64,000 nucleotides of DNA from Protea cynaroides (lineage: Eukaryota > Streptophyta > Magnoliopsida > Proteales > Proteaceae). Of the stretch, positions 1-11,203 are shown piece by piece. A model generated the notes under the pieces. It did not search any database, was not told where the DNA came from, and was given only the letters and a program-made list of their open reading frames with translations. Position numbers and translations under genes: made by a program. The stretch spans positions 75,371,439 through 75,435,438 of the forward strand of contig CM053272.1 in the NCBI GenBank assembly GCA_028583415.1, in the 5' to 3' direction. Each line of letters starts with the position of its first letter. Position 1 is the first letter of the stretch.

Positions 1-1534
1 CAACCCAGACATATCAGTGTACAAGGTAAATGGTTGTCCTAGAATAGGAATAGTCAAGATGGGAGTAGATATCAACGTAGCTTTCAATGTTTGAAAACCT
101 TCTTCACATTTGTCGGTCCAAACAAATTTTTCTCCTTTCTTAGTTAAACTGGTGAGAGGTACAGCGATTGTAGAGTAATCTTCCACGAATCGTCGGTAAT
201 ACCCAGCTAGACCTAGGAAACTTCTGATTTCTGCAACACTCTTAAGTGCTTCCCAATTTACAATGGCTTCAATCTTGCTAGGATCCACTTTAATTCCCTC
301 AGCGGATACAACATGGCCTAAGAAAGCGACCTCATTTACCCAAAACTCACACTTTGTAAATTTGGCGTAAAGCCTCTCTTTTCTTAGTCACTGCAGAGCG
401 GCTCTTAAATTCGTGACATTAGTTTCCTTGTCCTTGAAGTAGACCAATATATCGTCAATAAACATAATGACTTATGTATCCAACATATCATGGAATACCC
501 GATTCATGAGTTCCATAAAAGTTGCAGGTGCGTTAGTCAATCCAAAAGACATGACTAAAAATTCATAATGTCCATATCTTGATCTGAATGCTGTATTTGG
601 AATATCACCTTCCTTAATCGTCAACTGATGGTTTCATGACCGAAGATCAATCTTAGAGAACACCTTGGCACCTTGCAACTGATCAAACATTTCATCGATC
701 CGAGGCAACGGGTACCGATTCTTGATTGTAAGCTTATTCAATTCTCGATAGTCTATACACAGTCGAACACTACTGTCCTTCTTCTTCACAAACAATACTG
801 GCGCTCACCATGGTGATATGTTGGGTCTAACATAACCCTTGTCCAGTAATTCTTCTAATTGTACCTTTAGTTCATTTAGTTCAGTAGGAGCCATTGATAG
901 GGTGCTTTAGATACTGGTGCAGCTCCGGGTATAAGATCTATAACGAACTCTATCGCTCGGTCGGGCGGTAGTCCTGGTAGTTTCTTAGGAAATACATCTA
1001 GAAAGTCACGCACAATATCAATATCTTCCATTCGTGGTACTTCCTTGGTAAGATCAACCACGGATACTAGATACCCAACTCCTCCTTTCTTGAGGCATTT
1101 TCTAGCCTTTAACACAGAGAGGATGAGTTTTCATCTACGGGGAAGTTTGGTTCCCGCAAAACTAAACTCTGCTCCTTCCTTGTCTTTAAATGTCAGTTTC
1201 TTTTCTGCACATAATAGGTTTGCAGAATGCCGAGCTAACCAATCCATTCCCAAGATAACGTCAAAGTTTGTCATCTCAAGTTGAATTAAGGTTGCATCCA
1301 AAAGCTTCTCGTGGATAAGAACTGGACATGGTCCATAACCTTTTTCTAGTTCCACTTCTAATCTCGTAGGTGATCATACAAGTAATTTGTAGTCTAAAGA
1401 TCTGAGGGGTAGATTTAGCTTCTTTCCAAATGACACAGAAATAAAAGAATGAGTAGCTCCAGAATCAAAGAGTACTCTGGCAGGTATGCCATTAATAGGT
1501 ACGATACCTGTGATTTGTTTTAATTTAGTCTACA
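1..1534 (-). pseudogene. pol: Protease-RT-RNase H part of pol, region A (broken)
   Basis: Read on the minus strand from about 1534, this starts with the aspartic protease (DSGATHSF active-site motif near 1445-1480 and a later ILGMDW motif), followed by the linker with the KAPY and ELKEL segments and the RT palm. RT catalytic FIDD falls near 455-470, and the reading enters RNase H at the window start. The frame is broken by several stops and small changes: for example the protease segment carries an in-frame stop, and the codon before the FIDD strand is TAA. It matches copy B nearly base for base and D at the protein level. No functional product is expected. Confidence 0.85.
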
Positions 1535-1565
1535 TGCTCACACAGGGTAATAAAAAATGAAAGGT

Positions 1566-2846
1566 TTAGGTCATACCTGTGACCACATCAGGCGATGCGG
1601 CAGCATCCTCAGATGTAACTGCATAAACCTTTCCTTGCTATAGCTGCATCCTGGGCTTAGGAAATTTCTTTGAATAATGTCCCATTTGACTACAATTATA
1701 GCATTTTACTCCTTCACTATTTTGCTTCTGTTGAGGTTGGACTGTTGGAGTAGTCTTGGCTGTAGCATTAAAGCCTTGAGTACAGAAGGGTTTAAATGTC
1801 TTTGTGTTCCCTCCGTTATATGAATTTCCATTTGGCCTTTTGATACCTCTATTCTGAGCAAAGTGGCTCTCCCTCTGGCTTGATTCTAGCACTCGAGCAA
1901 TCTGTACGGCTCCATTATAAACTTTCTTTTCTAGCCCCAAAACATGCTCCAGAATGCTTCCCCTAAGTCCCATGACGAACCTTTGTGTTTTAGTATTTTC
2001 CTCCTGCATGCTAAAGGGAGCAAAGAAAAACAGCTCTTCATAACGCTATTGATATGCATCTACAGTCATCTATCTCTAATATAAACTCAGGAACTCTCTT
2101 TCCATAACGTCTCTGAAACTTCTGGGAAAATATTTCTCAAAGAATGCCTCTTTATAGATAGCCCAGGTCAATTGGACGTGCTTGGTTAATAGATAATAAC
2201 TCCGAGTAGACTTCCACCAGTGGTGTGCATCACCTTTCAACATAAATATTGCACACAGTACTTTTTCCTCCTCATTAACAATCATCATCATAAAGTTTCT
2301 TTCCATTTCATCGATCCAGTGAGTTGGCCACAAAGGATCCGCTGGCTTGCCATTAAATTCCTTAGGCTTCATCTTCAGGAAATGCTCGATCAGTCGAGAA
2401 TGGTCCAACTGATACTGAGCATAGGCTCCATATATAGGTGGTTGATACTGGTGACTGCCTTGGGCTACCTCAGGGTTTTGTACTGGAGCTTGTACAAATG
2501 GCGTTTAAGGTGCTTGAGGTACCGTGTTGCTATCCCCTGGTATAGTGCTATTTTTTCTGGCTGGTATAGGTGTAGTATTTTCAGCTGGAAAAGCCATTCC
2601 CATAGCAGCTTGCATATTGGCTTGCACCTATTGTATTTGTTGCAGCTGCTGTGCAAGGTTCATCACGGCGGTAGCCAAATCTATAGGTGGGGCTAGCAAG
2701 TTTGTAGGACTAGCCTGGTCATTAGCTCCTGGTGGTACCATATTCTGATTCTCTTCTCTTCTAGGGTTTTCATGGCTATTTTCCTCTACAAGTGGTAGTG
2801 GTGGAATTGGGTTACGTCCTCGCCTGGTTACTCTTCGCCGAGCCAT
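1566..2846 (-). pseudogene. gag: gag, region A (broken)
   Basis: The start ATG (2844-2846) opens a basic, Arg-rich N-terminus. A Gln-rich coiled segment, the capsid-like core (motifs PLWPTHWIDEMERNF, HHWW and FEKYFP) and one CCHC zinc knuckle near 1650-1710 follow, the knuckle in CYNC-x4-H form with its last Cys changed to Phe (KKFP in place of RKCP or RECP). Gag would form the virus-like particle and bind genomic RNA. In-frame stops include TAG at 2628-2630, TAA at 2505-2507 and TAG at 1638-1640, all shared with copy B, and some unique to A. A splice-acceptor-like TTTCAG ends 26 nt upstream of the ATG. Confidence 0.85.
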
Positions 2847-2989
2847 TTCCTAGTTCTGGTGGTAGTAGTGTCTGAAATCACAAAACATGTGAGGCAATCA
2901 TAATATACATCATTCCCATGCCAAAATCCAATTAATCAATGTAAAATTCCAATTTTCAAGTCATATAGTCAAAAAAAATGTATTTTCCA

Positions 2990-3215
2990 TCGTGTGGTCG
3001 ATGGTGTGGTCACAATATGTCCGACCACAGGGTATGCAACCTCACAAAACCCTGTCAACTCATCGAGAGCCTTTGGTCGATCGTGTGGTCGCAATATGTG
3101 CAACCACAGGGTCCGACCACATGATGTCTGTCAGCTCACCGAGAGCCTGTGGTCGATCGTGGGGTCGGTCGTATGGTTGAATATTTTGCCGAATTTTGCG
3201 ACCACACGACCCCAA
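2990..3215. promoter_or_regulatory. GTGGTCG motif array between gag and the antisense gene, region A
   Basis: About 225 bp hold roughly ten copies of GGTCG or its complement CGACC, mostly in the form GTGGTCG(A/C) and CGACCACA. The same variant is clustered in the U3 of LTR1 and LTR2. It lies upstream of both the antisense gene and, on the other strand, gag. Its regulatory role is inferred; the motif density is seen directly. Confidence 0.6.
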
Positions 3216-3412
3216 ATCAGGTTTTTAAACCTGGATTTTGGAGTCATTTCCTACTTTCTCTTTTGCTTTCAACTCAACTCGCTTCCACTGTGTTGCTATA
3301 GTGTCGACCACTCGGGTTTGGTGATTCTTTCTTCCATACACGACCTCCGCTCCGTTCCTTCGGGTCCGTTCTCTGCTGGTCCTCATTTTTAAGCTTTCAA
3401 AACTAGGTTTTT

Positions 3413-3677
3413 CTCTATTTATAGTGTTTTCTTCAAATTAAAATTTTTCTCACCATAAAAATTTGATTTTTATTGGGGGCTTTTACTATTGGCCACCCAA
3501 TGGATGAAAGCCCTCAAGAAAATTTGAGTTTCATCAGTTAGTTTTTGAAAAACTTGAAATTTTCCATTTTTGATCTAATTTTTGGGATTTTTCCAAATTA
3601 TAGAAATTTCTTCAAATTTGATCTTCCTAGTTTAAATTTCCAACTGTATGAGCCTTGCAGGATGGTTTGGAACATAT
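3413..3677 (+). promoter_or_regulatory. Candidate promoter and leader exon of the antisense gene, region A
   Basis: A TATA-like CTATTTATAG lies at about 3415-3424, and B keeps it. Downstream is an inverted repeat at 3477-3513 (GGGCTTT paired with AAAGCCC, enclosing ATTGG paired with CCAAT). The stretch ends at a GTAAGT splice donor. Promoter function is inferred from these parts and from their position. Confidence 0.4.
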
Positions 3678-3803
3678 GTAAGTCCTCCTGCCCAACTGTT
3701 TGGGTGAAAAGTGAGGCTTTTGGCCAAATCATGCCGTTATAATGCCAAAATTTTGAGTTTTTCTCTATAACTAAATCTTGCTGGTTGGTCTGTGTCTTTA
3801 CAG
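3678..3803 (+). other. Leader intron of the antisense gene, copy A
   Basis: It starts GTAAGTCCTCC and ends in a pyrimidine-rich tract with CAG (TCTTTACAG); length 126 bp. The same donor, acceptor and spacing occur in copies B, C, D and E. The ATG follows 5 nt after the acceptor. Confidence 0.65.
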
Positions 3804-3808
3804 ATAGC

Positions 3809-5032
3809 ATGGCTCGCACCAGGGTTCCCAGAGTTCATGATCCTATTCGCTTCTGGTCTAATGAAGCAGAGGCTCAGTATGCTCATTATGAGCGTAAAAA
3901 GGTGGAAAGGGGTCGTTGTGTAAACCTGGCTAATTTAGCCTTGTTTAATGTGGAGGGTGCCTTTGGTGATATGGATTGGCTCCCTGTGATCTTGTATGAG
4001 GGTTACACCTGTCCTGTACTGGTGAAGCAGTTTTATTGCAATCTTCAGATAGGGGGTGATCCAAATGATACAGACAGGGGTAGGGAGCTCAGGATCACCA
4101 GTTATGTCAAAGGGGTGGAGATCTCCTTTAACTACCAGGAGTTGGCTAATCTCCTGGGTATATCAAATGATGGCCCCTTAGTATACTGTGCACCTAAGGA
4201 ATCCCAGTTCCTATCTTTGATGATGCGTGCAGAGATTGACTGTGAGCTTCTTGGGGATGATCGCTGGGAGATGAAGGCAATCAACCTACGGCAGAAACCT
4301 CGGGTGTACTGCAAGATTATTTAGCACAACCTTATTCCTCAAAGTGGCCACAATGAGAAGATTTCCCAATTGACCCAGTATCTCTTGTACTGCATCTGCA
4401 CTAGGCAGCCCGTCTTCCTCCTGTAGATTATTATCAGCACGATGTGCCGTGCTGCGATGCCTGGTCCGATGGGCAACCTACCCTATGGGCGTTTGATCAC
4501 TACCCTGCTCACTCACTTGCATGTCGATTTAGTTGATGAGAGGATTCTTGAGGATACCTTCTCGTCTGACCTTGACGGGGAAGCCATCTACAAGATGGGG
4601 ATGCGAGATGCGCAGGTCAGTGACGAGGAGAGGAACGCTATGGTGCGTTCCCAAACTCGGGTAGAGATAGCAGACGCTGAGGCGGCAGCAGCAGCAGCAG
4701 CAGGGGTCCATGGGGGTGATGCTGAGGATGATGATCATATGTTCATGGATGTAGATGCCATACCTCCTCCATCACCACTGAATTCCACTGGAGTAGGCCC
4801 TTCTCGGGTTCCTTCACACTCAGCAGGTCCTTCACACGCACCATCTGATGACGTGATGGGACTACTGCATGAGATTCGGGAGGCCCAGCATGCGACTGAT
4901 TAGCGGGTGGCCGATCTAGTAGCTAGTCTCCAAGTGACCCAGACTCAAGTAGCCTAGCTTACGAGGGTGTATGCTGAGGATTATGACCGAGATCGTGAGG
5001 CACCACCTCCTCCGGCACCCCTAGCTCCATGA
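3809..5032 (+). pseudogene. Antisense gene inside the retrotransposon, copy A (two or more stops)
   Basis: This gene of about 400 codons is opposite in direction to gag-pol. It starts with MARTRVPRVHD. The N-terminal domain holds GRCVNL, WLPVI, the FY-N strand of the VKQFYCNL segment, GRELRITS and LANLLGI motifs. A middle part has NLPYG and LLTxL; then come an Ala run, acidic stretches, a Pro/Ser-rich linker, a heptad-like helix (MGLLHEIREAQ) and a proline-rich tail. The layout recalls the family annotated as putative plant transposon protein domain; this is recalled, not searched. Stops at about 4321 and 4424 break it, the second shared with B. Its function is unknown. Confidence 0.75.
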
Positions 5033-5058
5033 TGCATCTCTTTTTTTTCCTTGTACTA

Positions 5059-5092
5059 CAAAGTAACTGTCCGGATTGTGGACCGCACTCTG
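5059..5092 (-). other. Conserved RNA hairpin near the primer site, copy A
   Basis: On the minus (genomic RNA) strand the outer stem is CAGAGT with ACTTTG, containing a G-U pair, and the inner stem is GTCC with GGAC. It lies about 200 nt downstream of the primer site. Matching hairpins are found in B, C, D and E. Confidence 0.6.
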
Positions 5093-5293
5093 TTTTGGAT
5101 ATATATATATTGTTTTCATTTGATGTGTATATGAAACTTGTTTTTCATCTTATATGCATTATTCTCTTACCTAATTTTGTCTCATACAGCACAGGTGCTT
5201 TTGGTGTGTTCTTATTAAAACTTTTAAATTTTATCCTAACTTAGTTCACAAATTTTTGTTGAAGTATCCAGGTTTAATAAACAGAGCCCGAGA

Positions 5294-5305
5294 GCTCAGA
5301 TACAA
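5294..5305 (-). other. Primer-binding site, region A (degenerate)
   Basis: The minus strand reads TTGTATCTGAGC against the initiator tRNA-Met form TGGTATCAGAGC, with two mismatches. It sits 3 nt from the LTR1 end. Copy B has the same mismatches. Confidence 0.75.
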
Positions 5306-5586
5306 AGTTGTCACACCCTAATTCTACACCAACCAGAATGATGTGATGAACCATCAGTGATCCAATGATTTAACCAAGATCTCGAATAGGCCGTATCCCT
5401 TTGCTTAAACCATATACATCCACAACTATAATCAGAATAAATAAATAATAGCGGAAGTCTTTAATACTAATGAACTGAGTATCTAACAGTGATATCATAA
5501 ATAAGTACCCAATTATCTCCAAAAGACTAAGACATAAAATAAAATAAATTAATCAACTACATCTTCTAAATAAACCAACAAATAAT

Positions 5587-5734
5587 CTAATCAAAGACGC
5601 ATGAGTTGCACTCGCACGATAAATTCTACGACTCCATCATAGCTTTTGCATCCATCGCCTAAAAATAAAAAACGTAGAACCTGCATATAAAATATTCGAC
5701 ATTGGAGCATTCATATAACCTTCTACTGTAAAAC
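5587..5734 (-). other. LTR-encoded terminal exon, LTR1 copy (insertion and stop)
   Basis: It follows GATGATGCAG and encodes GFTVEGYMNAPM. It is then interrupted by an insertion of about 26 bp that includes a second ATGCAGG, and by an in-frame TAG; it ends with SCECNSCVFD and a stop. The equivalent in LTR2 lacks the insertion. Confidence 0.55.
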
Positions 5735-6584
5735 CTGCATCATCAACTAAAAATATTCGACGTTGAAAGGGTGAGCACACATCATGGCTCAGTGAGCAAA
5801 TAAAATGATGTAACCCAAATATGCATGTATTCAATTCATATCTTTGGTCTGGTTCATAAGTTTGCAATGTGCAATAGAAAGGATAGGTGGCCACCGCACC
5901 TCTATACATGAGTGTGTAAGGCCGCCCAATGGATCAAACATCATTGTCATCCCATATGCACCCATCATGTAATAGAGATAGAGCTAAAGTGCTCGGATCA
6001 AACACCGCATGACACTTCCCCTGATGCCTTACCCATACCAACACGTAAGCCCCTATTGGCGAGGGCTTGTAAACTGGGCTCGCAACTAATCAATCCTAAT
6101 GTCAAAGAGTGTATCCAAGGCCTCACCCTAGCATCCCTCAATACATCCATAGAGATAGAGCTAAGGACACCCGGCAGAGTCAGAGACTACACGGTCCGAG
6201 ACCACCTCCACTGATGTCCTACGACGTAATAGTTATGCCAAGGTAATGGCGATACGACGATGTTAGTGGACTAGACTTGAGTAGAGATGAGCTAGAGTCT
6301 GGTGACCCGGATGAACCACAATGTCACATCCTCCCCCTGATGCCCCACTCGCATCAAGTACACTAACCACACACATATATTCACATGCCTATTCCTAGCA
6401 TCATCATCAACATCATGTTATAAATAAACGGAATTAAATATGCATGAGCAGTAATAACATAAATATTGGATGACATGTGAAATGCACATTACAATCACAA
6501 AAGCATTGAATCATTCATGGTATTGGACTCAATAAATAAAAATAGTTTATTATTAACCAATTAATTTAGGTCTTGTTCCCCCAC

Positions 6585-6645
6585 CTTTGGTTGATAGTAA
6601 ATCTTTGTTCAAGCTTTGTGAATCACTTTTAAACCACTTGGAAAG
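6585..6645 (-). other. LTR-encoded middle exon (61 nt), LTR1 copy
   Basis: It is bounded by an acceptor-like TTGTTAG and a donor AAAG/GTGG. It has 20 open codons plus one base, the same length and phase as in LTRs C, F and H, and contains the SLNKD segment matching LEGD or LKGD elsewhere. Confidence 0.5.
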
Positions 6646-7664
6646 CTAACAAATTTATAGATTTTAAATTAGAATTAATTCTCATGAATTTAGACTAATA
6701 GAAACTGAGGGGTCGTAGGTGTGGAAACACCTATGGTCTCAGTTTCTCGACCACAAGGCGTGGGGTCCCAAGGTGTGGTCGAATATCCTGAGACCACACA
6801 TGTGACCACACCCTCCCTGGAACTTCTCGAGGGCATGTGGTCGGATATGTGTGTCTCGTATGGTCGCACATTATGCGACCACACGTGCGACCACACATGT
6901 GATGGTCGACCTTTCACTCTCAACTCTAATTCCTTCATGCTCATATTCCTTGGCTTATCATTATGGTCCTTCCTATGATTGTTCTATGGCTTAGAACTAG
7001 TATTTTATACAGAATCCATTGTCCATAATTTCTTCCCTTGGATTTTCTTGAAATTTATCCATGGATTGATGAATTGGGTTTCACCTAATTCCTATCTCTT
7101 TCATAAACTATTCTAAGCTCTCAATTTAACATGGGGAATGTTTTCATAACTTAAGCTTGTTGAAGATTCAGAGTTTTCTCTCAATTTTCTTCCTCCTTAG
7201 TCTTCTTTTTTAATTTTCCTTCTCCTCCTTCTCTTCTCTTTCTCCCACTTTCAGTAAGAGTTCTAAAAGGGTGAACGAGGCTAAGGGATGTCCTATTTAT
7301 AGAGGAAAACCCTCCATAATAAGCCCTACTCAGTTTAGGAATGAACCCCCTTCGAATTAGGAAGCTTTCCTAAATTCGGTTCTGTCTGGAATCCGTGTGG
7401 TCAGAGGTGGGGTCACAGAGCCCGTCGACCACACCATTTGAAACATGTGACCACACGGCCAAAATTCCAATGGTTGGACTATTTTGAGGTGTGGTCGATC
7501 ACACCTGTTTAGGTATGCGACCACACGCTCATAATTGACTATTTTTTGGTTAAATTTCATACCTGGTCTTGTGGTTTCTTCATGCACTTGGTCCACTTGG
7601 CCCGACCATGATAGGAAGACCTGATACAAGGTGGTAAGACTGGTTAGTTTGATACGGTCTTACA

Positions 7665-7680
7665 ACTCCCCCCTCTTATT
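7665..7680 (-). other. Polypurine tract of element B
   Basis: The minus strand reads AATAAGAGGGGGGAGT directly before the TGTAAGACC start of LTR1. This is the usual primer for plus-strand DNA synthesis. Confidence 0.85.
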
Positions 7681-7693
7681 AGAAATTTTATCC

Positions 7694-10600
7694 TCAAAAT
7701 TTGCACATACCTTCCGAGTAAAAAAGGTGAGGATATTGCTTTCGCATAGCATTCTTTTCTTCCCATGTGATCTCTTCTACATCTTGGCTCCTCCAAGTAA
7801 CCTTAACATAATAAATATCAAGATTGCGTAGACATTGAACCTTCCAGATGGTAATTTCAGTTGGTGCTACTTCGAATGTCAAATCTTCAGTTAGATCCGG
7901 TAGATCTACTGTTATCATGTGTGTTGTATCTCTGACTTACTTCTTCAGTAAGGAGATATGAAATACATCATGCACACTTGACATAGATGGGGGTAGTGCT
8001 AACTGATACGCCACTTTCCCACGTTTAGCTAGAATTTCATATGGCCCGACATATCTCGGACTTAGCTTCCCTTTCTGTCCGAATCATTTTAAGCCTCACA
8101 TAGGTGATATTTTCATGAATACCTTATCGCCTACGACGAATTCAAGGTCTCGACGTCGATTATCTGCATATTACTTTTGATGGTTCTGAGCTGTTCTAAC
8201 TCTTTCCTTAATAATGTCGACTACTCGCCAAGTCTCTTCAATAAACTTTGGTCCAACAATACTGCGTTCTCCAACTTCATTCAAAATAAAAGAGTTTCAC
8301 ACGTCCTACCATACAGTGCCTCATAGGGTGACATCTATATAGTAGCCTGATAGCTGTTGTTATAGGCGAACTCGATCAATGGTAGCTTCTCATCCCATGA
8401 TCCTTTAAAATCGATAACACAGGCTCAAAGCATGTCGTCTAAAATCTGAATGGTACGCTCCGAGTGTCCGTCTGTCTGAGGATGGAACGCAGTACTGAAC
8501 TTCAAAGTTGTACCCATTGCCTTCTGTAATCCTTCCCAAAACATGGAGGTAAAGCGTGGGTCTCTGTCAGACACAATGCTTTCAGGTATCGTGCATTCTA
8601 ACAATATTATCCACATATAGCTTGGTCAACCTCTCTAGGGTATACTGAGGTCGTATAGCTATGAAACGAGCTATCTTAGTTAAACGATCCACAATCACCC
8701 AGACCGCGTCAACTACTCGGGGAATCAATGGTAACCCGGTGACGAAGTCCATGGTGATGCAGTCCCATTTCCATGTTGGTTCTGGCAGTGGCTGCAACAA
8801 TTCTACAGGTCTTTGTCGTTCAACCTTTACCTCTGACAATTTAGGCACTGAGACACAAATTTAGCTACATCTGCCTTCATTCCTCTCCACCAATATAGCT
8901 TCTTCAGATCATGATACATCTTCGTACTTCTAGGATGTACCAAATAAGTGATGGTGTGAGCTTCCTTCATTAGTCTGTGTCTAATATCCAAGTCTTCATT
9001 TTCAGGAACACATACTCTTCCTTTGTATTTTAGTTCCTTTTCAACGTCCACGGTGAACTCAGGAATAGTCCTACATTTTTCGATGTCTTCTTGCACCGTT
9101 CTCAGATAAGGGTCTGATTTAATAGCAGCTTTCACTTCATCTAATATATCAGGTACAATCTTCAATGTTGTGAACATATTTAAAAACCGATGAATAAACC
9201 CTTGGTTGATTGATCCAACCGGTGCATCTATCACGAACTGCTCATTACCATGATTGAATATTTTTCCTGTAACACACATTGTCACAGTCGTGTTAACCTC
9301 TCCTTGGGATTTTATCATTGTTTTTCTACTTAGCGCATTAGTAACTACATTAGCCTTCCTTGGATGATACTGGATATCACAATCATAATCCTTCAATAAT
9401 TCCGGCCATCTTCTTTCTCTCATGTGCAACTCCTTCTGATTAAAAAGATAAGTGAGACTCTTATGATCGGATTTAATCTGAAATTTTTCTCCATATAAAT
9501 AATGTCTCCATATCTTGATAGCATGTACTACTGTCGCTAACTCCAAGTCATGGGTGGCATAGTTCTTCTCATGTGTCTTCAGTTGTCTTGAGGCATACAC
9601 AACTACTTGTTCTCCTTGCATAAGTTCACATCCTAAACCCAACCCAGACATATCAATGTACAAGGTAAATGGTTGTCCTAGAATAGGAATAGTCAAGATG
9701 GGAGTAGATATCAACGTAGCTTTCAATGTTTGAAAACCTTCTTCACATTTGTCGGTCCAAACAAATTTTTCTCCTTTCTTAGTTAAACTGGTGAGAGGTA
9801 CAGCGATTGTAGAGTAATCTTCCACGAATCGTCGGTAATACCCAGCTAGACCTAGGAAACTTCTGATTTCTGCAACACTCTTAGGTGCTTCCCAATTTAC
9901 AATGGCTTCAATCTTGCTAGGATCCACTTTAATTCCCTCAGCGGATACAACATGGCCTAAGAAAGCGACCTCATTTACCCAAAACTCACACTTTGTAAAT
10001 TTGGCGTAAAGCCTCTCTTTTCTTATTCACTGCAGAGCGGCTCTTAAATTCGTGACATTAGTTTCCTTGTCCTTGAAGTAGAACAATATATCGTCAATAA
10101 ACATAATGACTTATGTATCCAACATATCATGGAATACCCGATTCATGAGTTCCATAAAAGTTGCAGGTGCGTTAGTCAATCCAAAAGACATGACTAAAAA
10201 TTCATAATGTCCATATCTTGATCTGAATGCTGTCGTTGGAATATCACATTCCTTAATCTTCAACTGATGGTATCCTGACCGAAGATCAATCTTAGAGAAC
10301 ACCTTGGCACCTTGCAAATGATCAAACAATTCATCAATCCGAGCCAATGAGTACCGATTCTTGATTGTAAGCTTATTCAATTCTTGATAGTCTATACACA
10401 GTCGAGCACTATCGTCCTTTTTCTTCACAAATAATACTGGCGCTCCCCATGGTGATATGCTGGGTCTGACATAACCCTTGTCCAATAATTCTTCTAATTG
10501 TACCTTGAGTTCCTTTAGTTCAGTCGGAACTGTTCGATAGGGTGCTTTAGATACTGGTGCGGCTTCGGGTATAAGATCTATAACGAACTCTGTCGCTCGA

Positions 10601-11170
10601 TCGGGTGGTAGTCCTGGTAGTTCCTCAGGAAATACATCTGGAAAGTCACGCACAATATTTATATCTTCCATTCGTGGTACTTCCTTTGTAAGATCAACCA
10701 CGGATACAAGATACCCAACTCCTCCTTTCTTGAGGCATTTTCTAGTCTTTAATGCAGAGAGGTGAGTTTTCATCTACGGGGAAGTTTAGTTCCCGCAACA
10801 CTAAACTCTACTCCTTCCTTGTCTTTAAATGTCAGTTTCTTTCTACACATAATAGGTTTGCAGAATGCCGAGCTAACCAATCCATTCCCAAGATAACGTC
10901 AAAGTCTACCATCTCAAGTTGAATTAAGGTTGCATCCAAAATCTTTTCGTCGATAAGAACTAGACATGGTCCATAACCTTTTTTTAGTTCCACTTCTAAT
11001 CCCATGGCTGATCGTACAAGAAATTTGTAGTCTAAAGATCTGAAGGGTTGATTTAGCTTCTTTTCAAATGACACAGATATAAAAGAAAGAGTAGCTCCAG
11101 AATCAAAGAGTACTCTCGCAGGTATGCCATTAATAGGTACGATACTTGTGATTTGTTTTAATATAGTCTA
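7694..11170 (-). pseudogene. pol: pol of element B (protease, RT, RNase H, integrase, chromodomain), broken
   Basis: Protease covers about 10840-11130. RT starts near 10640 (motifs LPGLPPDR, KAPYR and SPWGAPVLFVKKKD). RNase H lies about 9350-9720 (the expected Asp-Ala is changed in YIDMSG). An integrase zinc-binding segment is near 8830-8970 (CLNC), a DDE core at about 8460-8750 (TMDFVTGLP, SDRDPRF, FHPQTDG) and a chromodomain at 7700-7830 (WRSQDVEEITWEE). The longest open stretch is 8827-9927. A frameshift at about 8840, a small deletion near 8590 and several stops inactivate it. Family, from the C-terminal chromodomain: Tekay-like chromovirus. Confidence 0.88.
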
Positions 11171-11203
11171 CATGCTCACACAGGGTAATACAAAATGAAA
11201 GGT

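Larger units (their letters stand above)
1..5308 (-). mobile_element. Internal region A of a Ty3/gypsy element (partial, window edge)
   Basis: This is the 5' half of a minus-strand element: RNase H/RT, protease, gag, the antisense gene, the leader and the primer site, directly joined to LTR1. It repeats positions 9640-14949 almost base for base, so A+LTR1 and B+LTR2 form a tandem repeat with a period of about 9641 bp. The rest of its pol lies left of the window. Confidence 0.9.
5309..7664 (-). repeat. LTR1 (3' LTR of element B and 5' LTR of region A)
   Basis: On the minus strand it begins TGTAAGACCG and ends GGGTGTGACA (TG...CA), 2356 bp. A polypurine tract lies at 7665 on one side and a primer site at 5305 on the other, so a single LTR serves two internal regions. 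A TATA box is at 7294-7303, and GTGGTCG motif clusters lie at 7387-7535 and 6712-6912. It carries a 61-nt exon-like segment at 6585-6645 and a terminal exon at 5587-5734. A long open frame at 5637-5909 is part of this conserved segment. Confidence 0.92.

Noticed and set aside
2220..2748. Plus-strand frames rich in Cys, Ile and Leu (also at 11857-12414, 38891-39175 and 47663-48029)
   Set aside because: Shadows of the Gln-rich gag N-terminus read on the other strand; they recur wherever gag does.
2992..3392. Plus-strand frames over the GGTCG array (also 12607-13007)
   Set aside because: Repeats of the motif array give open frames by composition. They are not conserved in C, D or E.
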